From positions 47,935 through 111,934 of the forward strand of contig JAIYCX010000064.1 of assembly GCA_027487795.1 (NCBI GenBank): DNA of 64,000 nt, written 5' to 3'. The notes beneath the pieces were generated by a model, which ran no database searches, was not told the origin of the DNA, and saw only the letters and a program-made list of their open reading frames with translations. Origin of the DNA: Pseudomonadota bacterium (GTDB lineage Bacteria; Bdellovibrionota_C; UBA2361; SZUA-149; DAOLCO01). The first letter of the stretch is position 1. Each line of letters opens with the position of its first letter. The position numbers were made by a program, and so were the translations under genes. Positions 37,875 to 46,147 of this stretch are shown here, piece by piece.

Positions 37875-38582
37875 TGTTTTTATACCTGTTACTCTTACTA
37901 CGTCAATCCTTTCAGTTTTCAATAGACTTTCCATAGTCCGTTCTTGGCAAAATATTTTTACACCTTCGACATATGCCTCAGCTTTAATCTTAGAGGAAAG
38001 TAGGTCTAAATTTATTTGATTATCACGAACAATTAGGTGCATATTCAAATATTCTTTTTTCCCATCATAAATCAGATTATTTCCACTTACATTAGGTACC
38101 TTTATACAAATATTTTGCATGTTACTTTTAGAAGAATCTTCAAGTGAGTCATTTATGTTTTCAGAGATAATACTCCTAGGAATCCACATCAATATGCGAA
38201 AGTAATTTATTTCCTTAAATCCCGAATTAGTAAGCTCAATTTGAGCCAAAAAAGTAGCGTAATCAGTGTCACGTTTGAAATCTTTCAGATAAAATTTTGA
38301 TTCCGCGGTAACTCCTTTTATTAGATAAAGCCATAACCTATTTATCCACTTTACTGAGCGTAAGACATATGCATAAAATATCCAAAATACTACTATAGAA
38401 ATCGGCAGACAGAAGGAAACTTGTACTCCTTCTACAATCCCCAATCCATTCAGCAGCCATGTGAACGCCATACCAAACAATAAAGATAATAGCGGTTCAG
38501 GTCCGTGCTTAGAAGCACTTATGATTTCAGAATAAGACAAATTAAAATACCTTTTATACTTAGTCCGGAAACAGCATAACAT
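37869..38582 (-). CDS. Cassette 1: two-helix membrane protein of unknown function
   Basis: Up to 237 aa. Two hydrophobic helices at about 30-50 and 55-80 (LLSLLFGMAFTWLL; ISIVVFWIFYAYVL) are followed by a soluble beta-rich domain of about 150 residues. I recognise no family. The apparent ATG (38582-38580) spans the cassette boundary: its G is the base before the crossover, so that start would be supplied by the neighbouring DNA. A TTG 13 codons later (about 38543) with AAAAGG about 9 nt upstream is an internal alternative and may be the native start. The stop lies inside attC1. Confidence 0.6.
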   Translation of the reverse strand: MLCCFRTKYKRYFNLSYSEIISASKHGPEPLLSLLFGMAFTWLLNGLGIVEGVQVSFCLPISIVVFWIFYAYVLRSVKWINRLWLYLIKGVTAESKFYLKDFKRDTDYATFLAQIELTNSGFKEINYFRILMWIPRSIISENINDSLEDSSKSNMQNICIKVPNVSGNNLIYDGKKEYLNMHLIVRDNQINLDLLSSKIKAEAYVEGVKIFCQERTMESLLKTERIDVVRVTGIKTA

Positions 38583-38838
38583 AATGTTCGCTAGTTAAAC
38601 CAAAACTATTAGCACATAAATGACAACCTACATAGATTAAATACATTATTCAATGAACTATATAATATAAATATACTTCTCCTAACGTCATATCAACTTT
38701 CCACTAGTCGGTTAATATTCGATTATGTTCACGAGAACTCGTAATTCCAATATTTGCATGTTGAGCCGTTTAAGATGGATTACTGTTTTCACTGAGATAA
38801 TAGGCATATAATACTAATAAAGGTGTACCGCGGCGTGG
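38583..38838. other. Spacer upstream of the cassette array
   Basis: 256 bp without a credible gene. The junction at 38580 (GCGAAC...ATTATG|TTATGC in gene direction) has a weak inverted half-site upstream of the crossover, as attI sites do, but I cannot call it an attI. A GTTAGGAG near 38690 might be a relic of another site. A TTGATA about 130 bp before the gene could belong to a promoter with a weak -10. Confidence 0.35.
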
Positions 38839-38996
38839 GAGTTGGTGGTGGGGATTTTAGTATTTGCGCAGATCGGAGGGGGTGGTTGTTAGGTGGGTGA
38901 TATTTCGGAAATTGCCTTGCTATGCATGGGAAGTTCCGAAAATCACGGTGGCTTCAGTCTCCGACAAGCAAATACTAAAATCCCCACCACCAACTC
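38839..38996 (-). repeat. Palindromic dispersed element, copy 2 (158 bp, inverted)
   Basis: Arms of 29 bp (38839-38867 and 38968-38996) pair perfectly. The reverse complement of this copy aligns with copy 1 at 35396-35562 over its whole length apart from the ~13-bp insertion in copy 1. Two positions in each arm differ between copies (GGGGCTTTTTG against GGGGATTTTAG) and both changes are matched in the opposite arm, so pairing is kept. The element ends 20 bp after the ffh stop. Confidence 0.8.
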
Positions 38997-39016
38997 AGAT
39001 AAATAATTTTCTTAAA

Positions 39017-40408
39017 TTATTTCCGAAACCGCCCCATACCCCCAGGAAATCCTCCCATTCCCCCACCACCCATTCCACCAAGTTGAGACATCAATCCCTT
39101 CATTGCCCCTGGGCCCATTTTACTCATTTGCTTCATTACTTTTTTCATCATTGCAAATTGAGTTAGAAGTTTATTAACATCTTCTACTGTAGTGCCACTT
39201 CCTTTGGCGATTCTCTTTCTTCTGCTGCCATCGATTAGAGAATCATCTGATCTTTCAGCGTTAGTCATGGATTGAATCATTGCTTCAATCTTTTTCATTT
39301 CTTTCTCAGGCGCACCGCCTTGCAACTTATCTGAAAATTGAGACATGCCAGGAACCATTTGCATTAGAGAACTAACTGATCCCATTTTCTTCATCATTTG
39401 AAGTTGACCTAAAAAGTCTTCAAAAGAGAATTCATTCTTTCTAAATTTCTTCTCTAATTTTTTAGCATCTTCTAGACTTACTTGTTTTGAAGCCTTTTCA
39501 ATTAAGGTAAGAACATCTCCCATACCTAGGATTCGAGTAGCCATACGATCTGGCTGGAAAACTTCTAGGGCATCAGTTTTTTCCCCTACTCCGATAAACT
39601 TTATAGGCTTGCCTGTTACTGCTCTCATTGAAATTGCAGCACCACCGCGCGAATCCCCATCCATCTTAGTTAAAATAAGACCATCTAACTCAAGTGATTC
39701 ATCAAAGGCTTTTGCAACTCTAACTGATTCTTGACCAGTCATAGAGTCAGCAACTAAAAGTACTTCATGAGGTTCTGTAATTTCAACAATATCAATAAGC
39801 TCATCCATTAGAGCTTTATCTATTTGTAATCGACCTGCTGTATCGATTAGAAGAACATCAAATCCAGCATTCACTGCATGCTTTAGTGCTCTTTCAGCAA
39901 TGTCTTTTGGTTTTTCTGACTCTGTAGAAGAGAAAACAGGAACACCTAACTGACTTCCTAAAACCATTAACTGATTAATCGCAGCTGGTCTGTAAACGTC
40001 GACGGAAACCATTAATGGTCTTTTCTTCTTCTCCTCCATCAACCAACGAGCAAGTTTTGCAGTTGAGGTTGTCTTTCCAGAACCTTGTAGCCCAACAAGA
40101 ACAATGACTACAGGTGGGGCAAACTTTAAATTTAGTGGAGATGCTTCTCCTAATATCCTAACCAATTCTTCATGAACAAACTTAATAACCATCTGCCCAG
40201 GATTTAGGCTTTTGATTATTTTCATTCCTGCAGCTTTAGTTTTTATACTAGCTACAAGTTCTTTTACTAAACTTAAAGAAACATCAGCTTCTAATAGTGC
40301 AGTTCTGATTTCTTGTAAGGCTGTATCTAGATCCGCCTCAGTTAGGCCGCCTTTTGATCTTAGCGAACTAAATACTTCTTCAAACTTCTTAGTTAAATTA
40401 TTAAACAT
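39017..40408 (-). CDS. ffh: Signal recognition particle GTPase Ffh
   Basis: SRP54-type GTPase that, with 4.5S RNA and FtsY, delivers nascent membrane proteins to the translocon. 463 aa. The N domain is followed by the G domain with GLQGSGKTT at 106-114, DVYRPAA, DTAGR and TKMDGDSRGG. The M domain from about 320 is methionine-rich, with GDVLTLIEKA and a C-terminal G/M tail. Its start lies 2 nt after the upstream receiver gene stop, so the two are an operon. The 3' end abuts palindromic copy 2. Confidence 0.96.
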   Translation of the reverse strand: MFNNLTKKFEEVFSSLRSKGGLTEADLDTALQEIRTALLEADVSLSLVKELVASIKTKAAGMKIIKSLNPGQMVIKFVHEELVRILGEASPLNLKFAPPVVIVLVGLQGSGKTTSTAKLARWLMEEKKKRPLMVSVDVYRPAAINQLMVLGSQLGVPVFSSTESEKPKDIAERALKHAVNAGFDVLLIDTAGRLQIDKALMDELIDIVEITEPHEVLLVADSMTGQESVRVAKAFDESLELDGLILTKMDGDSRGGAAISMRAVTGKPIKFIGVGEKTDALEVFQPDRMATRILGMGDVLTLIEKASKQVSLEDAKKLEKKFRKNEFSFEDFLGQLQMMKKMGSVSSLMQMVPGMSQFSDKLQGGAPEKEMKKIEAMIQSMTNAERSDDSLIDGSRRKRIAKGSGTTVEDVNKLLTQFAMMKKVMKQMSKMGPGAMKGLMSQLGGMGGGGMGGFPGGMGRFRK

Positions 40409-40409
40409 C

Positions 40410-40787
40410 TTAAGCGCCTTTTTTGAAGACCTTAGTTAAGACTTCTTCAACATCACTAACTGTAAATGGATAACCAAGGCAGCCACTTGCCCCTATCTGA
40501 TGCGCCATAAGAACTAAATCTCTATCCATCTGAGTACTAAATAAAACGATAGGAAGACTTTTATTAGAACCACTCCTCATATCTTTAACTATTTGCACAC
40601 CATCCATTCCCTCATCAGGACAATGGGAAGCAAACATTATTTCAAATCTTTTCTTTCTAGTTAGACTTTGTGCTGTCTTATTATCATTCGCAGTTTCAAT
40701 CTCCGCTGACTTATGACCTAAGCTTGAGAGTATAGTTCTAAGTTGTCTTTGTCTGTTTGTGTCTGGCTCTGCTATCAGAATTTTCAT
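40410..40787 (-). CDS. Degenerate CheY-like receiver domain protein
   Basis: A single-domain receiver of 125 aa, (beta/alpha)5 in pattern, with EPD at 7-9 in place of the acidic pair. The phospho-acceptor region reads FASHCPDEGMDG (residues 52-63): the usual aspartate is missing and there are two extra residues before MDG. The conserved lysine of the KP motif is tyrosine (GYPF, Y106). The T/S position survives (FST). It is therefore probably not phosphorylated by the normal chemistry and acts as a binding domain. It is co-transcribed directly with ffh. Partner unknown. Confidence 0.8.
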   Translation of the reverse strand: MKILIAEPDTNRQRQLRTILSSLGHKSAEIETANDNKTAQSLTRKKRFEIMFASHCPDEGMDGVQIVKDMRSGSNKSLPIVLFSTQMDRDLVLMAHQIGASGCLGYPFTVSDVEEVLTKVFKKGA

Positions 40788-40925
40788 ATCTAAAAAATTG
40801 TATTTGTTATTTTGGCAAACTTACTTAATATGCCATTAATGTTTCAGAAATTTAGTAATTAATTAAAAATCACGTAAATATTCTGTAGAGTGATAGCAAA
40901 TCGTCTTTAAATTTACTAGATGCTA

Positions 40926-41372
40926 CTATTTGGCCACTTCTTTTAACTCAATAAGAAGACCATTTGTTTGCTTAGGATTAATAAAGGCTATTAACTTATC
41001 CTGGTATCCTAATTTGGGATAACCTTCTAAAAAACTAATGTTATTTTCGGCTAATTTTTTCTGATCCAAAAGTAGATCATTAGTCTCATAACAAACATGA
41101 TGAAATCCCTCTCCTTTCCTTGCTATAAACTTATTAATTTTAGCGCCTTTATCTAAAGAAGTCTCCAAGGGGGAAAGAATCTCCAACAAAGGCCCATCTT
41201 TAGATAATTTAATCATATGAACCATTACACCTTCCGAGAAAACCTCCCCTGAAGATTCTAGCTCTGCTCCTAAATTAGTGACCAAAGTCCCATACAGAGA
41301 AGTCTCAAATTTTTTAACCACATAGGCTAAATGATGGATTTTTTTTGAAGAAAAAAATGAAGAAATAAACAT
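40926..41372 (-). CDS. VOC-family protein, methylmalonyl-CoA epimerase-like
   Basis: 148-aa glyoxalase/VOC fold with two beta-alpha-beta-beta-beta modules. Candidate metal ligands are the histidine in IHHLAYVV, the histidine of GFHHVCYE near residue 90 and the glutamate in LLIELKEV at the end. FINPKQTNGLLIEL is very close to the epimerase motif HPKSTGGVLIEL. Methylmalonyl-CoA epimerase interconverts the R and S forms in propionate metabolism, but no mutase or carboxylase gene is in the window, so the substrate is not certain. It stands between the receiver gene and a divergent LD-carboxypeptidase. Confidence 0.7.
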   Translation of the reverse strand: MFISSFFSSKKIHHLAYVVKKFETSLYGTLVTNLGAELESSGEVFSEGVMVHMIKLSKDGPLLEILSPLETSLDKGAKINKFIARKGEGFHHVCYETNDLLLDQKKLAENNISFLEGYPKLGYQDKLIAFINPKQTNGLLIELKEVAK

Positions 41373-41458
41373 GTCGCACTGGATAAGAACTAATCAAGCT
41401 GATAATGTCACAAAATTGCTAGTAAGTCTTTTTAAATTTCAAAGCACTAAAAAAACGC

Positions 41459-42406
41459 GTGAATAAAGTCAGGTCATTAAAAAATAAAATTGGAGTATTC
41501 ACAGGCGGCAGTCCTTTATCTAAAGAACGTTTTGATTTGGGTTTATCTTACTTTAAAAATCATAATATCGAAGTAGCGACACCCATACTACCCTATAGAG
41601 ACTACGGTATTTATTTAAATGGATTCGCAAATGGCAGCAAAGAAGAAAGACTTCGCGCGGCTCAAGAATTGATAGAAAATAAAGACGTTGATTTAATATT
41701 AAGCGCAAGAGGCGGAGCGGGTATTCAGGAAATACTAAGTGACTTCCCATATGAGCTGTTATCAAAAAATCCTAAATTAATAATTGGACAATCTGATGTC
41801 ACAGCACTAATTCTACAGATGCCTCACAGAGCTGGAATTTCCGCTATTCACGGCCCTCAATTTGGATCTGAATTTGCAGATTACGAATCTCTAGATAGTG
41901 CAAAAAAATCAGTTGATACTTTAATAAAGTTATTAACTGATCCAGAATTCAGATATACATTAGAAGGACGATATTTATCTGGCAACAGATCGCCAAATAA
42001 ATCTTCGGCAACAGGAACATTACTAGCTGGTAACCTTAGTATTCTAATTAGTCTTTTAGGCACTCCATTTGATGTGCCCTACTCCGACTCGATTTTAATT
42101 ATAGAAGAAGTAGGAGAATCTCCTCACAAAATAGATAGAATGCTTAGACAGCTGCTGCTCAGTAAAAAACTAGATAAAATAAGTGGCATAGCATTTGGTA
42201 GATTTGCTAAATGTGAGAGTAAACATGGTCCTCAAGTTCAGGATGTTATAAAAAATTTCATTACAGAGTTTTCAAAAATTTCTGATGTTATAGTTTTAGA
42301 TAGCCTAGAAGTTGGTCATTGGGGATGCAGTATGCCTGTCCCTATTGGAATCAAAGCAGAAATTACTGATAGCGGTATAAATATCCTAGAAAGCCCAATA
42401 CAATAA
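41459..42406 (+). CDS. ldcA: LD-carboxypeptidase (S66 family, LdcA-like)
   Basis: Serine peptidase that removes the terminal D-alanine from murein tetrapeptides in peptidoglycan recycling. 315 aa. The nucleophile is S112 in IIGQSDVTAL. The catalytic glutamate lies in IIEEVGE near 218 and the histidine in EVGHWG near 286; all three are present. GARGGAG-like substrate loop: LSARGGAGIQEIL. No signal peptide, so cytoplasmic. The frame opens at GTG (41459) with no good ribosome site and no in-frame alternative upstream. The related MccF immunity proteins share the fold, but the peptidoglycan context favours LdcA. A dead beta-lactamase-like gene follows. Confidence 0.87.
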   Translation: MNKVRSLKNKIGVFTGGSPLSKERFDLGLSYFKNHNIEVATPILPYRDYGIYLNGFANGSKEERLRAAQELIENKDVDLILSARGGAGIQEILSDFPYELLSKNPKLIIGQSDVTALILQMPHRAGISAIHGPQFGSEFADYESLDSAKKSVDTLIKLLTDPEFRYTLEGRYLSGNRSPNKSSATGTLLAGNLSILISLLGTPFDVPYSDSILIIEEVGESPHKIDRMLRQLLLSKKLDKISGIAFGRFAKCESKHGPQVQDVIKNFITEFSKISDVIVLDSLEVGHWGCSMPVPIGIKAEITDSGINILESPIQ

Positions 42407-42460
42407 TTATTAAATTCAATATTAAAGTTAAATAAAAGAACAAAGACAAGAAAAAGAAAA

Positions 42461-43639
42461 ATGAATCAAGAAGCATTAAAAACTCAAAACGCTAATCAAA
42501 TAAATTCTGCGGAAATAGATAAAATTTTATCTTCATTTGTAAATGAAGATAACAAAAATATGTCTGTACCGAATAAAGGCCTAGAATGTATTATTACTGC
42601 TAACGGCTATAAAGAACTCGAGAGAACATTAGGCGGTGGCTTAATGTTCATAGACAACCAAGAAACTTCAAAGACATTTGAAGCTGGTAAGGTTTTTGAT
42701 CTTGGCAATATTACTGGCGGCATAATAACTACACTTCTGACACTTCATGCTGCAAGCCTAGGCATAATAGATTTAAACCATAGAGTTTCAAGAATACTTC
42801 AAGGTTTTGGTGCGAACGGCAAAGAAGAGATGACAATTAAAAATCTTCTCTTACATCAATCTGGATTTCCAGAACAGGTAATGGCACATAGAGTTTTAAT
42901 ACAAGGTAAGCCCGAATTAGACAGACTAAACCCTAGAAGATCTAGTCTTCAATTACTTCAAAATGAAATTTTCAGGACTAGGCTACTAAACTTACCTGGA
43001 AAGGTAACCTTAAATAGCAATCTAAATTACATGGTACTAGGTTTTATCCTAGAGCAAGTTTTTGGAATGTCGGTTTCTAAGTTATTTGATGAAAAGATTG
43101 CGCGACCATTAGGCCTTAGATCCTGCTCATATATAGATTATGAAATGTTAAGAAGAGAAGGTATCAACGTAAATACTAGCGATATTATTCCCACTATAAA
43201 ATGCAACTGGAGAGGTAAACAAATTGTCGGGGAAACTCAAGATGAAGTCACCTGGGCACTGGGCGGAGTATCTTCACATAGTGGTTTATTTTCTTCTCTC
43301 TCCGATCTTCAAACTCTTGGACAAGTGATCGTCCAAATTATAAATAACGAAAGTACATTTTTAGGGATATCTGCTAAAAGCATGCAAGAGAAAGGTATTC
43401 CAAATGCCACTCTACTGAGTGACATCTTAACTAAACAAACAATTTCAAAAAATGAGCTTGAGTTTTATGTAATGAACTCAAACACGGGAGTGTCTCTTTG
43501 GTTAAATCCAGCTAATGGGATCGTGTTTACTATAGGTTCAAACTTAGCCCAGACAACTAAAGACTATTCTTCATTTAATAGAATGAATAGGGCAATAATA
43601 GAAAGCATTTTAAGAATCCCACTTGATGGACGGAATTAA
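42461..43639 (+). CDS. Beta-lactamase/PBP-fold pseudoenzyme
   Basis: 392 aa with the overall pattern of class C beta-lactamase-type serine hydrolases: GKVFDLGNITGGIITTLL, LDLNHRVSRIL-like, LLLHQSGFPE, and NLNYMVLGFILEQVFG. The catalytic motifs are lost. SxxK, expected as SLTK, reads NITG (residues 83-86). The tyrosine of YxN is replaced (LNSNLNY near 184). The HTG box near 337 reads NSNTG. No signal peptide. The fold is kept and the frame is intact, so it is probably a binding protein under selection rather than a decaying gene. It lies between ldcA and folC on the same strand, suggesting a role with cytoplasmic peptidoglycan fragments. Confidence 0.75.
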   Translation: MNQEALKTQNANQINSAEIDKILSSFVNEDNKNMSVPNKGLECIITANGYKELERTLGGGLMFIDNQETSKTFEAGKVFDLGNITGGIITTLLTLHAASLGIIDLNHRVSRILQGFGANGKEEMTIKNLLLHQSGFPEQVMAHRVLIQGKPELDRLNPRRSSLQLLQNEIFRTRLLNLPGKVTLNSNLNYMVLGFILEQVFGMSVSKLFDEKIARPLGLRSCSYIDYEMLRREGINVNTSDIIPTIKCNWRGKQIVGETQDEVTWALGGVSSHSGLFSSLSDLQTLGQVIVQIINNESTFLGISAKSMQEKGIPNATLLSDILTKQTISKNELEFYVMNSNTGVSLWLNPANGIVFTIGSNLAQTTKDYSSFNRMNRAIIESILRIPLDGRN

Positions 43640-44936
43640 TTGGCTGAACACTTTAGATAGCTGGAATGGAAGTAATTTCTCCCCACTAGACGAGCCTAGA
43701 ATGATCTTGAATGATCTAGGCAATCCCCAAGATGCTTACGACACTATTCATGTTGCTGGAACTAACGGCAAAGGTAGCGTAGTTTCTTATTTGACTGATA
43801 TTTACATTACCCTTTCTACTTATAAGAACGTCGCGAAAATGACTTCACCACATATCTTTGAATTAACAGAAAGAGCTCAAATAAATAACTCTAATATCGC
43901 CACATTAGACTTAAATAAGTCTTTAATAAAAGTCCAAGAAAGCTCAAATAAACTGAACATTAAGCCAACATATTTCGTTGCTATTACTTGTGCGATTTTC
44001 TTAGCTTTTAAAGAACTAAACGTCGATATTGCAATTATCGAAACAGGTCTTGGTGGAAGATTTGATGTAACTAATTTAATAAAAAAGCCATTAGCTACAA
44101 TAATTACTTCTATTGGTTACGATCATGAGAATATTCTAGGAGATACCTTAGGTAGCATTGCTTGGAATAAAGCTGGTATAATTAAAAATCAGATTCCGAT
44201 TATTATTGGTCCATTATTTAAGGAGTCCAATCAAAAAGAATCCTTTGAAGTAATTCAAAAAGAGGCATTGGAAAAAAATTCTCCCTTAATACTAGCTACA
44301 GAATCAGATCTTCCTTCAAATTTAGATACCACCCACTTTGCTGATTTTCAAATAAAAAATGCCGCCTTAGCAGCAAGTACCGCTAAGTACTTAGGAGTCA
44401 ATAATGAAAATATCTTGCAGGGACTACAAAATAGTAAATGGCAGGGCAGATTTGAAAAATTAGAAAATAATAAAAATACTTTCATACTAGATGTAGCGCA
44501 CAATGAAGAAGGCATTAAAGCACTTTTTCGTGAAATAAAATCCTTCAAAACGAACGTCAAACAAATAAATTTAGTTATTGGAGTACTAGAAAGAAAACTA
44601 TCAGGTCATTTTTTATTAGCACTAAAACAAGAATTAAAAGGATTCAATAATAAGCTAAATCTATACCTTTACTCAGGAGAACTAAAAGCAGAAGAAGGTG
44701 GATCTTTTTACGGAAATTTTGCAGATATTAGAAATTTGAACGAACAAGACAAATGGTTCTCAGAGCAAAAAATTTATTCTATTAAAAACTTAGAAGAAAT
44801 AATAATTCAAGACTTCTCTACATATGTTTTATTTGGTAGTACATATTTCTACCCACTATCTAAAAGCTGGGTAATTAAGAACTCGGACGATTTCCATCTA
44901 CCACAACCGGAGACTGCACTTTCAAAGAAGGACTGA
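43623..44936 (+). CDS. folC: Folylpolyglutamate/dihydrofolate synthase FolC
   Basis: Mur-ligase-like ATP enzyme that couples glutamate to dihydropteroate and folates. 437 aa. The P-loop AGTNGKGS is at about 45-52, followed by TSPH, ETGLGGRFDVTN and TSIGYDHENILGDTLGSIAWNKAGIIK, all diagnostic. DVAHNEEG begins the C-terminal domain. The frame opens TTG-ATG at 43623; the ATG at 43626 is the likely start. Both lie inside the end of the preceding gene (14-17 nt overlap), implying coupling. It overlaps the convergent membrane-protein gene by 62 bp. Confidence 0.93.
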   Translation: MMDGINWLNTLDSWNGSNFSPLDEPRMILNDLGNPQDAYDTIHVAGTNGKGSVVSYLTDIYITLSTYKNVAKMTSPHIFELTERAQINNSNIATLDLNKSLIKVQESSNKLNIKPTYFVAITCAIFLAFKELNVDIAIIETGLGGRFDVTNLIKKPLATIITSIGYDHENILGDTLGSIAWNKAGIIKNQIPIIIGPLFKESNQKESFEVIQKEALEKNSPLILATESDLPSNLDTTHFADFQIKNAALAASTAKYLGVNNENILQGLQNSKWQGRFEKLENNKNTFILDVAHNEEGIKALFREIKSFKTNVKQINLVIGVLERKLSGHFLLALKQELKGFNNKLNLYLYSGELKAEEGGSFYGNFADIRNLNEQDKWFSEQKIYSIKNLEEIIIQDFSTYVLFGSTYFYPLSKSWVIKNSDDFHLPQPETALSKKD

Positions 44937-45573
44937 TATCTCTAGCTACGAACCAACCTAATAAAACTATTAATATATAAAGAATCCAAGTCGCACTGTT
45001 ACTCGCACCAGAAAATTTAATAACAGATCCTGAGTGAGCATTCTTTGCTACTGTTTTTTTAACAATAGTCATATTTGTAAAAGCATCTATTATTACATGA
45101 GACAAAACCCCAATACCTAAAGCTATCCCCAAGAAAGATCTTCCAACCCAATTTAAATCGGGAAAAGATAAAAAACCAATTTCAGAAAATAAAATAGCAG
45201 ATGGAATAGAATGTAGCGCTCCCCTATTTGCTAGTATATTATTTGTTAAATAAGAAAAAATTACTCTTGAGCAGGAGTATCCTATGATTATGATCAAAGC
45301 CATGCGAACACTACCAAGCTCAGTAATCCCAACCCCAGAGCGAGCAAAGTAATTTATTGCTAGTATTGGTGCGATAGCGCCAATTAAACCAGAAAGCTCC
45401 CCTGTAAGACCCTCATCCGTAGAGTCCAGATTCGGTAAAATACTTCCTATTAAAACCAAAATAAAGGCAAGTAACGTTGCCTCACTACCAAAGTTATAAG
45501 CTACCGCCCCTGCTCCGGCATAGAATAGCCCTAGTAAGAATCCCCAAGAAATATGACTTTTTTCATCTGCCAT
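44875..45573 (-). CDS. YdjM/DUF457-like membrane-bound metal-dependent hydrolase
   Basis: 232 aa with five to six membrane segments. Conserved polar residues of the family are visible: SHISWG at the N-terminus, LPNLDSTDEG near 47, NRGALHSIPSA near 130 and LSHVIIDAFT near 158. The His/Asp pattern is consistent with a metal site in the membrane. In E. coli the relative YdjM is LexA-regulated; I see no such operator here. It diverges from the lipoprotein gene and overlaps folC tail to tail. Confidence 0.72.
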   Translation of the reverse strand: MADEKSHISWGFLLGLFYAGAGAVAYNFGSEATLLAFILVLIGSILPNLDSTDEGLTGELSGLIGAIAPILAINYFARSGVGITELGSVRMALIIIIGYSCSRVIFSYLTNNILANRGALHSIPSAILFSEIGFLSFPDLNWVGRSFLGIALGIGVLSHVIIDAFTNMTIVKKTVAKNAHSGSVIKFSGASNSATWILYILIVLLGWFVARDISPSLKVQSPVVVDGNRPSS

Positions 45574-45657
45574 AAAGTAATTTAATGCCGTAAGATGCTA
45601 TTTAATAATGTATTAATTTAGCTAATTAAATAATAAATCATAAACTGTAAAACAGAA

Positions 45658-46134
45658 ATGAGAAAAACTACACGAGAAGTTATATTTACTTTATTAATTT
45701 TAGGATTCTCTCTAAGTAGCTGCAGCTTGCCTGAAAAGCTATGGAAGCCGCTACATTTAAAGAGGACAGAAAGCGCTACGAACTCGAGAGTCCAAGACCA
45801 TCCACAGATTGAAAAAACCACGGAAGAAGAATCCTTAGCACCTAAATCAGCTATTACAAACTTATCCGCTGTAGAAATTGAGTGGATAGTACCCTCAACA
45901 AGAGTAACAAAATATATTCTTCGCTATGGTTTCTCAGAAGATGACTTAAGTGATAAAATAGAAATTACTAGAAATTCATTAACTCCAATAACAGATACTA
46001 AACATGGTGCCGTATATAGATATTTACTCTCTGGAATACCTGCAAACTCAACAGTTTATTATACACTACAAGCGGGAAATGAATTAGGTTACTCTGAGCC
46101 AACTCCTGTAAATACTGCCAAAAGTTACAAATAA
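45658..46134 (+). CDS. Lipoprotein with fibronectin-type-III-like domain
   Basis: 158 aa. A lipoprotein signal peptide ends LSLSSC, making C22 the lipidated cysteine. After a linker, residues about 60-155 form one beta-sandwich with SAVEIEWIVPSTRVTKYILRYG and a tyrosine-rich TVYYTLQAGNELGYSEP, the classic FnIII strand pattern. It lies 13 bp upstream of exbB in the same direction. A lipoprotein in front of ExbB/ExbD may connect the motor to the outer membrane or wall. That link is inferred. Confidence 0.75.
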   Translation: MRKTTREVIFTLLILGFSLSSCSLPEKLWKPLHLKRTESATNSRVQDHPQIEKTTEEESLAPKSAITNLSAVEIEWIVPSTRVTKYILRYGFSEDDLSDKIEITRNSLTPITDTKHGAVYRYLLSGIPANSTVYYTLQAGNELGYSEPTPVNTAKSYK

Positions 46135-46147
46135 AAAATAAATAAAA

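Larger units (their letters stand above)
35713..38580 (-). mobile_element. Integron gene-cassette array without integrase (CALIN-like), three cassettes
   Basis: Three minus-strand genes are each followed by an attC-type site. Cassette 1 runs 38579-37823 and cassette 2 runs 37822-36960. Cassette 3 runs from 36959 to the decayed site at 35713-35770. For cassette 1, the start and the end of its attC share a 13-bp inverted match (38569-38581 against 37867-37879). For cassette 2 the match is 9 bp (GTTACCTGA). This is what excision and insertion at G|TT produce. Genes begin within a few to about 50 bp of each boundary and stop at the attC, as in integron cassettes. The FRG cassette looks less AT-rich than the chromosome around it. 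No tyrosine integrase lies in the window. Confidence 0.75.

Noticed and set aside
38864..39166. Open frame of 100 codons on the plus strand
   Set aside because: It crosses palindromic copy 2 and runs antisense into the ffh 3' end; it is a shadow.
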